Assembly (NCBI GenBank): GCA_031417915.1
Contig: JANOWN010000039.1
Coordinates: forward strand, 37,268-101,267
Direction of reading: 5' to 3'
Origin: Methylotenera_A sp031417915
Lineage (GTDB): Bacteria > Pseudomonadota > Gammaproteobacteria > Burkholderiales > Methylophilaceae
Length of the DNA stretch: 64,000 nt
Made by a program: the position numbers and the translations under genes. The notes under the pieces are model-generated. The model was given only the letters and a program-made list of their open reading frames with translations. It ran no database searches and was not told the DNA's origin. Position 1 is the first letter of the stretch. Each line of letters begins with the position of its first letter. Below are positions 54,301-63,200 of the stretch, piece by piece.

Positions 54301-54883
54301 CATTGTTGGCAGCAATATTGCCCATGTTCACAACACTCCCAGTGCTGCCCGTAAAATGATAATTGCTACTTAAAAAGTCGTCATCAGTAATATTGAGTGT
54401 TGAGGCCAAAAGACCGCCCACATTTACCTGCGCGCTTTGCCCAAACAAAATGCCATTCGGGTTTATTAGCCATACTTGGCCGTTTGCGTTGAGTTTGCCG
54501 AATATAACGCTTGGATCTTGGCCAATGACGCGATTGAGCGAAATGGCGCTGCTATTGGGTTGTACATAATTTACGCTTGAATTAGCGCCAATGCTATAAC
54601 TGCCCCAATTGATAATAGATTTTTGCGTGCTTTGCAGAATATTGAGTTGATTGCCATTTTGTGAAATGGCAGATTGACCTGAAATGACCTGTCCGCCAGT
54701 AGGCAAGGCATTTGTGGCAGGGTCGGCCATTGCATTTGAAGGCAACAAAACAGATAGCAAAATAGGTAGCAAAACCGCAGCCGCAGCTTTTCCAGATGAC
54801 TTGCCGCGCGCTTTGGCGGTTTCAGTCACTGCTTGCCAAATTTGCTTGGCGACATTAAATACTAAACGATAGCAATGATTCAT
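48311..54883 (-). CDS. TpsA filamentous haemagglutinin-like exoprotein
   Basis: A 2190-residue secreted adhesin. It starts with an extended signal peptide (ESPR, MNHCYRLVFNVAKQIWQAV, then hydrophobic 34-52), followed by the TPS secretion domain (about 53-300) with NPNGILFG at 141-148. A beta-helical shaft of Gly/Ala/Thr/Asn-rich repeats covers about 480-1340 and holds a nested super-repeat of about 290 residues. Autotransporter-associated beta repeats follow (GTVTLSGANTYTGATTV), then MBG-type sandwich domains (SVTANNASKTQGAPNPTF). The tail has two cysteines (TCDGFG and NPICLKL), a layout that could anchor it to the pore or surface. Partner tpsB lies 4 bp downstream. Confidence 0.94.
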   Translation of the reverse strand: MNHCYRLVFNVAKQIWQAVTETAKARGKSSGKAAAAVLLPILLSVLLPSNAMADPATNALPTGGQVISGQSAISQNGNQLNILQSTQKSIINWGSYSIGANSSVNYVQPNSSAISLNRVIGQDPSVIFGKLNANGQVWLINPNGILFGQSAQVNVGGLLASTLNITDDDFLSSNYHFTGSTGSVVNMGNIAANNGGYVAMLAPEVRNEGIITALQGASVLAAGDAITLDFNGNNLINVQVDSANINTLVENKNLIKVGGGQVIMSSKAADGLITSVINNSGRIEADSMVADGGVVRLTGAKTVINSGEISAKSSAAKGGSVSLLGENVGVFDNGSINVNGKTGGGTILVGGDFQGSNANIQNANKTFVSQNATLTADATDAGDGGKVIVWADDITRYYGSISAKGGALAGNGGFAEVSGKRLLNFLGKADLSAENGLGGTLLLDPLNITLTTADANTTGFTPPGDITEAFADDAGLTSTFRVNAGGSFAGITAGSTIILQATNDITVASAFNVATATGTANNSLVLQANNNINVNAAVTTTGTGAITMNANADNVGGGNLAIGVNNIASQAGGISLSGVNITKTTGTIISTGAASANGGNINIAATGTANLGAGAITANGGAGAAATSGGNAGNITISAAGTMTVGAVTATGGAAGAGNAAGGNAGVINISTTAGNITTGALAASTGAATGTGTGGVVGSITVNNTAAAGNITLGALTATGGANGNGGNINVTTTSGTLSVGAIAASGGTALAGTSGHNAGNITLNAVNTITATSFAANGSNGVLAGDQAGGNGGIISVTGINGITTTSLAANGGAAAGTNVNGGNAGSISIANSGTGNITTTTLNANTGAALGTGTGGTQGFITVNNTSAAGTIATTVISTAGNADGHGGNVTLAGNSTVTVTGALNTNGGTATGTRAGRNAGNITITGVNRSVTGAITANGSTAIGAAQAGGNAGLVSITGAGTLNTVAINAQTGAATTTGGGGAAGSITLNGSTVVAGALTTTGGSNGNAGNIGVTSSGNMTVGAVTANGGGALAGVAGRNAGAVTLSSAGTVTATSIAANGSAGNGATLNLAGGNAAAINVTGVGGVTATTVSAVGGAGTTTNAAGGNAGAITITNSGSGNIGLTTLNAQAGAATGTGAGGTAANVAVTNTAAGGNLTTTNISTAGNTNASGGNVTLSSLGTTTASAINTAGAASTGTRAGRTGGAVSLTGAAVTTGAITASGGAGIGVAQVGGNAGAVTLTATGLANTGAITANGGNSTAAGSARGAAGNTNISGSGVTLGAISANTGTGAGATGANVNVTTTGAGTSTVASISANTNGAIGLNVNDNLAVSGVIAGTAATLTKAGTGTVTLSGANTYTGATTVNTGTLVAANNTALGTVAGATTVASGATLALQGNITTAEALTLTGTGVGGGGALRNLSGNNTATGAITLGAGGARINSDAGLLTISGAGNITGATQPLTVGGAGNTTISKVIATTTGALTKDGAGVLTLSGLNTYTGNTTINAGTLRYGASNVIATGNVIVNDASTYDLAGFSDTIGALTVNSGTTGGTVNTGAGTLTLGGNVTSTGGANNAIINGNLALGAAARTFTTTNAADGLVVNAVVSGAVALNKAGNGTLTLAGANTYTGATGVITGTLVAANANALGGTGGGTTVASGATLNVNNVTLAAEPITINGTGVGAAGALTGTGTANVSGTVTTASNSSIGTTSAASTLNLTGVVTATNNLGIVGAGDVAAINGGNNFFAVNINGAKNVNLRDGLGPIIIGNGASNLTGNLTVQAAGSLSVLNTITTTGGDITLAGSIFNNMTGASALSASGRWLVYANTHTGNTFGGLNSGNQAVWNTAYLAPMAATGNRYVFANSPTVTVTSTNQTKTYGQDGAPIVANAFTATGFVDAATFGSVFTQDTIANALSSSATSTGSPVTANVGSYAIDVTPITAATGYTLTKNSTGNLTVNPAALSVTGATTVSPYTSLAQTNTFSTSGLLGSDSVTGVTGLGTGTNVATYADTLSAAVGTGLGNYTISYVNGSLQITPIALSVTANNASKTQGAPNPTFTSTIIGFVGGETSAVLTGALSHSTPATTSSLAGNYAITPFGLSAANYTITFIDGVLTAGQPTSISALSGALTRPEQARQTCDGFGTNEAMISGLDDFGVDDVEYAESISQPQVAGVVANALANPICLKL
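51160..52905 (-). repeat. Two-copy higher-order repeat inside tpsA
   Basis: Coding for about 580 residues: nine short beta-helix modules in the order A-B-C-D-E-A-B-C-D (about 291 residues) are repeated once more (about 284 residues). Copies are recognised by paired ends: ALTATGGANG with ALTTTGGSNG, ISTAGNADG with ISTAGNTNA, and TRAGRNAGNI with TRAGRTGGAV. The E module occurs only after odd-numbered D modules in both copies. Confidence 0.75.
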
Positions 54884-55006
54884 GACTTATATTTTTAACC
54901 TTGCGACAATAAATTATATAACATATTAATTTTAATAAACATTTTACTTAACTCATTGTATTGCAATAATCGCGCCAATATTTCAGTTTTATCATAAAAC
55001 AGAAAT

Positions 55007-55043
55007 AAAAAAAGCACATTGCGGCAAACAATGTGCTTTTTCA
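55007..55043 (-). terminator. Rho-independent terminator of the TolC-like gene
   Basis: Perfect stem AAAAAGCACATTG / CAATGTGCTTTTT with a 7-base loop, T-rich on the minus strand. It lies 14 bp after the TolC-like stop at 55057 and separates it from tpsA. Confidence 0.88.
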
Positions 55044-55056
55044 AAGTTTTTAAGCC

Positions 55057-56997
55057 TTATTTATTTACTAGTTCTCGCACAATTTGCCATTGGCTGCCGT
55101 TTGCATTGGTAATTTTTTCATAGCTTAATGTTTTATTTACTTTGTCAGCAAAGCCTTTGGTGGCAATGCGTTTCGCTTCACACACTTCGCAGCCTGCAGC
55201 ATCTTTTGGTTTTTGAAGCTTATAAGTTGTGACTGAGTAATCTTGGTCGAATGTGGCGTTGGCTTTATCTCCGTCGCAAGTCACATTTAAATTACTAACT
55301 TCTAAATTAATTTTGCCAGGAATCGTCAAGCGCGCTTTACGTTGCTTCTCCCATGCATCCCGCGTCAATGTTGGCTCTGGGGTGAATTTATCTGCATAAA
55401 ATTTAATATAATTATCGTAATCTTTATGGCGCCAAGCGCTTGCCCAATCGTTCACGCGCGCACTCACCACCTCTGCGCTACAAGCTGCCGATGGTTTAGC
55501 AATAGGCTTAATCACGGTTTTATCCGCCACCGCCAAGGGTTTTGCATCTGCCAACAATACAGCTTTATCAATCTCCAGTTGCTCTGGCGCAATGGCTTGG
55601 CATACATTCGCGCCATCCATATAAGTTTCGCGATTCATTTCTGGCAAACCTTGGCGCTGTGTACCAATTTTGCTCAACAGCTCGCCCTGCCCCGCGTAGA
55701 GCCGCGCATAGGCGGTTTGTACATCATAATCTGTGTTGGCGTAAGCGCGTTTTGCCTGAAAATATTCATTTTCAGTATCAAGTAAATCTAACAAAGTACG
55801 TTGACCAATTTCAAATTGCTTGCGATAAGCCTCGCGCGCATTTTCAATCGATTTTTGGTGCGTATCGCGATAAGTAAGCTGCTCTTTTAGTTGTTTAATA
55901 TCATTGTAAGCAATCGTCACGATTTGACGCGTATCGACACAGGCTTTATCGCGTAAGTCATTAGAAACATTGAGCTTTTCGATGGTTTGGCTGACTGCAG
56001 CTTTATCAGAAAAGCCGTTGAACAAGTTAAAGTTTGCTGTTAATTCAAGCACATCCGCTGCGCTGGTGCTGTTGCGGCCATCGTTACTGGTGCCTAAATT
56101 TTTACGCGCTTGTAAATCTAAACGCGGCATATATTTAGCTTCTTTAGTTTTCACTTCATCTTTGCTGGCTTGAATGTCTTCAATGGTCGAAAGCAAATCA
56201 GGATTTTTTAAATAGGCCACGCGTAAGGCTTCCGCTGCTGTTGCCTCAGCACCTGTAGAATAAAACTCAGGCTGCTCCAATGTCGAAGGCGGCAATTCGC
56301 CCAGCAGGCGCTGCATACGTGCAGTCACATCATGAAGATTCGTCATCTCTGTCAATAAATTGGCTTCAGCCAAAGCGAGTCGGCCAGTCGCTTGCTCCAA
56401 ATCGACACGGCGTGCAACGCCAGCATCCACACGCTCTTTAATGCGATCGAACAATTGTTTATGCGTCACGTAATTGGTTTTGGCATAATCTGAAAGTTGG
56501 CGATAGCGCAAAGTGTCCAAATAACTGCGCATAAATTCTAGCGTAGTATTTTGCATGGCGCCTTGCAGCTCGTAATAGCGAACACGCTGGGCGTGCCCTA
56601 GTCTATTAACTTCGCTTGAGGTTGCAAAGCCATCAAAAATCATTTGGCGCAACACTAACTCGTTATTCCATTCAGGAACCGCCGTACCATTGGCGCGGCT
56701 GATGCCGTTATCCATATTTTCTTGATTGCGATAAGTAGATTGCACATCTACTTTAGGCAGAAAGCCCCCTTTTACCACATCGCGCTCGTAGCCTGCACCC
56801 ACATAAGCATGATATTTTGCTTGTACTTCTGGATTGGAGGTAATGGTTTTTTCAACCATTTGCTTGAGCGTCACCAATGGCTCGGCTTGCAAAGACACTG
56901 CATATAGCGCGGACGGTATCACAAAGGCTGCAATTACCAGCCCTTTGTGCGCACTCCTCATTCTTATAATTTTTAAAATACTCAAACTTTTCATCAT
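55057..56997 (-). CDS. TolC-family outer membrane protein with C-terminal NTF2-like domain
   Basis: A 646-residue protein. The signal peptide ends near LQA (residue 38). The TolC/LapE-type channel covers about 40-460, with the two helical repeat halves seen in LKQMVEKTITSNPEV and RYYELQGAMQNTTLEFMRSY, and the C-terminal FEIGQRTLLDLLDTENEYF. After a linker (480-510) comes an extra domain of about 135 residues (VNDWASAWRHKDYDNYIKFY ... WEKQRKARL), which looks like an NTF2/SnoaL-type fold. It is probably the outer-membrane exit duct for the giant RTX adhesin encoded next to it. The ABC and membrane-fusion partners are not in the window. Confidence 0.9.
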   Translation of the reverse strand: MMKSLSILKIIRMRSAHKGLVIAAFVIPSALYAVSLQAEPLVTLKQMVEKTITSNPEVQAKYHAYVGAGYERDVVKGGFLPKVDVQSTYRNQENMDNGISRANGTAVPEWNNELVLRQMIFDGFATSSEVNRLGHAQRVRYYELQGAMQNTTLEFMRSYLDTLRYRQLSDYAKTNYVTHKQLFDRIKERVDAGVARRVDLEQATGRLALAEANLLTEMTNLHDVTARMQRLLGELPPSTLEQPEFYSTGAEATAAEALRVAYLKNPDLLSTIEDIQASKDEVKTKEAKYMPRLDLQARKNLGTSNDGRNSTSAADVLELTANFNLFNGFSDKAAVSQTIEKLNVSNDLRDKACVDTRQIVTIAYNDIKQLKEQLTYRDTHQKSIENAREAYRKQFEIGQRTLLDLLDTENEYFQAKRAYANTDYDVQTAYARLYAGQGELLSKIGTQRQGLPEMNRETYMDGANVCQAIAPEQLEIDKAVLLADAKPLAVADKTVIKPIAKPSAACSAEVVSARVNDWASAWRHKDYDNYIKFYADKFTPEPTLTRDAWEKQRKARLTIPGKINLEVSNLNVTCDGDKANATFDQDYSVTTYKLQKPKDAAGCEVCEAKRIATKGFADKVNKTLSYEKITNANGSQWQIVRELVNK

Positions 56998-57131
56998 GTT
57001 ATTACATTTCGCGTGTATATATTACATCAAAATTTATTGATGTGTGTTAATAAATTGTGTTTTTTGGCAAGCCTAATTTATGAGCAAACAACGTGCCAAC
57101 TGTAAATTAGTTAACGCCATGTATTATAAAT

Positions 57132-57171
57132 AAAAAATGGGATTGATTCCGTGAATCAACCCCATTTTTAA
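57132..57171 (-). terminator. Rho-independent terminator of the giant adhesin gene
   Basis: Long stem AAAAATGGG..TTGATTC / GAATCAA..CCCATTTTT with a 3-base loop, and a T-rich minus-strand tail. It lies 69 bp past the adhesin stop codon at 57240, between that gene and the TolC-like gene. Confidence 0.88.
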
Positions 57172-57239
57172 AAACAATTACAATCTTTTACATATTTCTA
57201 GGTACTATTGACCTTAATCACTCGCCAATCATCAAAAAA

Positions 57240-60200
57240 CTAATCAACAATCAATTTTTGATTTGTTAACAAATCAGTAATAATCGCTTGATCATTAGCA
57301 AAACCTGTTACCAAATCAGCGCCTGTTAAGGTGATACGTTGTACATCTTTTGTAGGGCTGTAACCATTTGAATATCCACCATTATTACTGATGTGTATGA
57401 CTGTATTGGCTCCCACTAATTCAAAATGTAAGTACGAAGCTAGGTTGCCTACGCCTTCACCCGTTAATAAATCTCGCAAATCAAGCACATCGCCACCTGC
57501 ACCAACAGCTGCTGGATTAAAATCGGTAATCACATCTGTTGCTGGTGCGCTTGTGGTACCTCTGTCATTAAGCTCCCATCTAAATGTATCCACTCCAACT
57601 CCGCCGCCAGTTAAGGTATCATTTCCTGCACCGCCAATAATAATATCTGCGCCTAAACCACCATTAATAGTGTCATTACCATCGCCACCTGATATGAAAT
57701 CATCGCCGTCATTGCCATTCAGCGTGTCATTACCTGCATCACCATAAATTTGGTCTTTGCCAATACCGCCGCTAATCGTGTCATTGCCAGCGTTGCCATA
57801 AAGCTGGTCATCGTCCGCACCGCCATCAATACTGTCATTGCCGTCACCACCGCGAACAATATCAAAACCTGCACCAGCATTAATGGTGTCATCCCCAGCT
57901 AAGCCAGAAATATTTTCGTTTCTAGCGCTGCCGTTAATCGTATTATTAGCCGCTGTACCTGTAATATCATCAACTATATTATTCAGTGTTAATGTCGCAG
58001 ATGAGGTATCACCATCGGTATCAGTAATGGTATAGGTAATCACTTCTGGCGGTAGCACGGTAATTGCATCGTTATCAAGAATTGATACAACTCCGCCTAC
58101 CGTGCCGTTTACTGCATTACCTGCTGTGCGGGCTACATTCAGATTAAATGTTTCCACTGCTTCAATTAATGCATCATCGGTTGTTTGCACGCGCACTAAA
58201 AAGCCATTTGAGCCAGTAGCAAATGCAGTAGCCGCTGAGTAAGTCAGCCAAGTTACACCATTATCAACAGAGTACTGAATTGCTGCCGCATAATCGCTAC
58301 CTGCCGTTGCTGTGCCCGCTGTGGTAGCTAAGGTAAATGTGGTTGCAGCAGTCAGTGTGCGGGTAAATGTGATTGTAAATTGTGCAAAACCACCCTCTGT
58401 CACAGTAGGGTTTGATACTAACACTGCTGTTGTATTAGCCGTATCGTCATCGCCAATCGTCGCTTGGCCTTGCGCATCAGCAATCGCTGCATTAGTTGCA
58501 TTAGTTAAATTCACAAAAAACGTTTCAAGCGCAGTGGTATCGCCATCATTAGCAATATTCACGGTGATTGTTTGCGTAGTGGTGCCTGGCGCAAAGGTTA
58601 AAGTACCCGTGGTTGTCGTGTAATCCGTGCCTGCAGTAGCTGTACCAGCCGCTGTAGCATACTGCACCGTTACAGTCTGTGTACTTGGTTGACTTAAAGT
58701 CACCGTAAAGGTGGCAGTGCCAGCGCTTTCATCCACACTAATATCGTTAATACCGATTGAAGTATCTACAATGGTTGCATAGCTTACTGCTGAAACACTA
58801 CCAAAAGCACCAGCGTAAGCGCCGACACCACCAGAATCAATCACTACTTTAGCAACACCAGTCAATCCAGTTAAATTAACTGCTGTTGTGTTATTTGCAA
58901 ATTGAGCAATTAAATCGCCATGCATGTTATAAACATTGTAATTAAAGGCATTAGTACCACCTAAATTACTATTTGCTAAGGTAAAACTTACGTTTTGCAC
59001 ACCATGTGGATGTAAAGCGCTATCAAAGTTAATCACCAAACTTTCTAAACTGTCAATTTGTGCATTGTTTAGATTTCCATTGACGCCTACACCAGTGCCC
59101 GCTGGAGTGCCAACAGTTGCACTGCCTTCTGATGCGCTAGTTCTCGCAACAGCATCCAGTGTCATACCAGCAGTAGCAGCAGCAGTCACCAATGCGCCAC
59201 TAGTCAACGCGTAGCCAATAGATGGGCCTGTTAAGTTAGTGGTAATTTCAGCCGTCGGTGGCGTATATTTATAATAGCCCTCTTCATTAAAGACTAATGA
59301 TGATCCACCAGCTGTAGCTGTCCAGGTAAGTGTTTTAACGCCGCCAACTGATGTAACTGTATAGTTGCCACCTATTGCTGGAGTAGACCCTGTAACAGTA
59401 GTTAAATTAAAGTTAAAGCCTTTAAACACGATGGATGAAACATGTCCATTATCACCAGGGTTATCTTCACCAGAGCGGCCAGAGCTAAATGATGTTAACG
59501 CTAAACTGTCGCCACCATCGGTACCAATGGCTGAAACAACATTGCCCTCAAAGAATGTGGCATTACCCATCAAGGTATCTACATCGTTATTGGCATCGGG
59601 TTTACCATCCACAATCTGAATGGTTTGTTTACCACTAGCAGTATCGCCATCACCATCTGTCGCCACGAATTTAATATCAAACTGTTCGCCCTCACTTGCA
59701 AAACCCGCAGTTTGGTATACATATTCACCAGTTCTAAAGTTAAATATTAAAATGCCATCTTCAAACCCTCTGGCATCATTTAAAGTGAGCGTATCACTGG
59801 TTATTGGGAAGCCAGTTTGCACTGTTCCACCACCTACTACACTAATTTGCCCAGTAGTTGGGTTGAAATTAAAAGTGACATCTGCGTCAGGTAAGTTATC
59901 ACCATTAGTATCTAAGCGAATAATTAAGCTACTGATATAGCCACCATCTGTACCAAAATTAAGACTGGCATTAGCTGCGCTACCAGCAACAGAACCGCCA
60001 AAACTGGTAGGCACTGAAGCTAACAAAACGTTATCTAAGGTCGCAACATTTGTTACGATAATTGCGGCATCTTTTACACCGCTAATATCGCTATCTACGT
60101 TATGAATGTTATTTAGTTCAGTTGGGTCAGCGATATCTGATGCAATACCAATTGCATACGTAGCAATATTATTGGTGGTAGCAAAAGCACGGTAGCCATT

Positions 60201-63200
60201 TGCCGCTGGGTCAGTAGTATCACCCTGAGTAGGCACGCCATCTGAGATGAAATAAACAGTGTACTTTTCACCCACTACTGGTGTACCGATTGCCGCTTGC
60301 GTTGTAGTTAGCGCGGCTTCGTAGTTGGTACCACCGCCAACCGTAAAGTTTGCTGCCGAGTTAAGCGCTGTAATAGCTGAAGCAGCCGTGGTATAAGTGC
60401 CTCTATTAGTAGCAGTAGCATCAAAATCGACTAGGGTAACACTGACATTGCCGCCTTGGCTGTAGTATTCGTTAATTACTGCAGTTACCGCAATTTGCAA
60501 TGCTTGCAAACGATTTAAAATCGTTACTGTACCATCGGCTGCAACGTTTTTAACTTCGCCTGCCATACTGCCAGAACTATCGATGACAAATACCAAATTA
60601 ATTTTTGGTAATACACCTTGCTGTACTTGCACAATAGCATCTTGCACCGTAGGCACATCGTCAACCACGTCTACTGTCAGGGTAGCATTATCTACCTCGC
60701 CAGAGACAGAGTTGGTAAGCGTGTAGTTAATTGTAAAGCTGTCGTTAGTGCCAGCTCCATCAGTGGTTTTACCCACCAGATTAACGGCATAATCACCTTT
60801 GACATTAGCACCAAAGTCTTGCGTATATAGCGTTATAGTTGCAATTGTGCGTGAACCACTAGTGGTATCAGTCACCGTAACTGTCACCACACCATTCACA
60901 TCAGGTGCTGAAGCTGTGACCGTACCGCCAGTAACAGTACCACCTGTAATTGATAAGTTACTAAAGCCTGTTACGCCCGTGTCATTACCTAAAATATTGC
61001 CAGAGGTAGTCTCAATGGTTTGCGCTTCTTGCGTACCCCCATTTTGAGCACCGTTTTCATTAATGCCAGATTCAAACACTATTGCAGTATCATTATTTGC
61101 AGTGGTGGTTGCATCATAATTCAGTGTTAATGTTGCATTTGAGGTGTCACCATCGCCATCTGTTAGCGTATAAGTAAATACATCAGTAGCGCCTGTTGGC
61201 TCTGGTATGACGGTAATACCATCCACCCTAAAATGACTAGCGCCAGCAGTAGAACGTACCACCACGAAACTGAATGCCGTGCCAGAGGAAATATTAATAT
61301 TAGTTAAACCATCAGCATCGCCCGCTGCCGTACCGTTTGAAACAAGAGTTCCCGCAGCATTATAGGTTTCCCATATAGCTGTTTCACCTGTAAACAAGTT
61401 ACTTAAAGCAATACTGGTAGCTTTAGAAGCAACGCCCAAACTTATAACAAGCTGTTCGTTATTCTCGACTCTGTTTGCATTGCTTGAACCACCACCACCT
61501 TGAGTAACGCCAACACCATCATCTGCTTCACCTGCATTTTCACGGAATACAGCATTAGCTGCAGAAGTTGCATTTAAGTTAGTCAAGTTTAGCCCGCTGT
61601 TCACATTACCTGCGGTGTTATAAGGTTCAGATGTATCAAAACCATACAGATTAATACCAACACCCGTAAAACTAGCAGTGCCTGTTGGGTTTGTCACCAC
61701 GATAGGCGACACACTTGCTGTGTAAGTATAGCTACCATCGTCTTGATCGATTGCCAAAGTACCTCTAGTAGTTACAATCGTGCGCACATTACCTGCACCC
61801 AAAGTATTTGAAATCTGCGTACCTGCGGTAAGCACCACGTTGGTTAAGCTATGCGGAGCATCAACATTGAGCGTATCTGCAGTGACGCCGCCCGCACCGG
61901 TAATCACATTGCCAGCTACTGTGCTATTAATACCCACGCTATCCACGTCATTATTTGCAATTGGCACAGAATCCGTGACATTAATTGTTACCGTTGTCCA
62001 AGCAGTAGAACTCAAACTGCCATCATTAGGTTTATAAGCAAAACTATCAGCAATACCGGTAGAGGCCAGTGGATGATTTAACGCTGGAGCAGTATAAGTA
62101 TATGTACCATTAGCATTCATTACTACTGTGCCACCAAGTGCGGTTGTAATAGTGTTAGTACCATTTGCTGCAATAGCGTTTAAACCGCTGGTATTGGTTG
62201 CAAATAGTGCAACCGTAAGCGCATTGCCTTCGGGGTCTGTATCATTCACCAACACAGTTGTTTTAACTGTGGCAGTACCTTCTACTGCTGCGTAATTGTC
62301 CGCAATACCTACTGGCGCATCATTCACCGCAGTGACTGTCACCGTGGTGGCGGCAGTGTTGCTGTTAGTGGTGCCATCATTCACTACCACGTTAATCGTC
62401 CGCGGCGTGGTGCTTGGGTTCTCAGTCGTGTTGCTAAAGCCAATTAAACGAATCGCCGCTTGGTATTGTGCCAATGTCGCTGAGCCAGTCAAAGTAATGA
62501 CGCCTGTTCCTGCATTATAAGCACTGGCCACGATGCCACCAGGTAATGCGCCTAAAGCAGCTAATACATCTCCTGTCTGGAAGTTAGTCAGGGTAATAGT
62601 AGCACTGGTGATGTTGGTATTATCAACATCAGTAATACTGATGTCAGTGTCAGAGATTGGCGTACCTGCCGCGTTTTCTGTATAGGTGGTGGCATAGCCA
62701 GCACCTGCTGCTGAGCCATCTAAGTCAAGCACCGGTGCGTCGTTGGTGCCAGTGACGGTGATGGTGAGTGTAGTGGTGTTAGAGACCAAACCACTCGGAT
62801 CACGCACCGTGTAAGTGAAGGTGTCAGTGGCAGTGACGCCAGTGGCTAAGCTGTTGGCAGTGTCAGCAATATAGCTGTAGCTACCATCCGCATTTAAGGT
62901 TAAGTGTCCATAGGTGCCGGCGAGGCTAGTCGCCACACCGCTACCTTGGGTGACCGCGCCAGCGCCAGCCACTGCGCCTGAAACGACGAGTGTGTTGGTG
63001 GCATTGTCGACATCGGTGTCAGCTACGCTGCCGCCGGTGCTACCTTGTATGACGCCATTGGCAATGGTGGCAGTACGCGTAGCATCTTCGTTGACTGCAC
63101 CGGTGTCAGCGTTGGCAACTGGGGGGTCGTTGACGGCGGTAATGTTCAGCGCAATGGTGGCGTTGGCTTGTTCGTCTGTCGCGCCGCCCGTGATGCCAGG

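Noticed and set aside
57590..57945. 27-bp periodicity resembling a CRISPR or minisatellite
   Set aside because: It is the codon pattern of RTX nonapeptides in frame with the adhesin; units vary and there are no spacers or cas genes.
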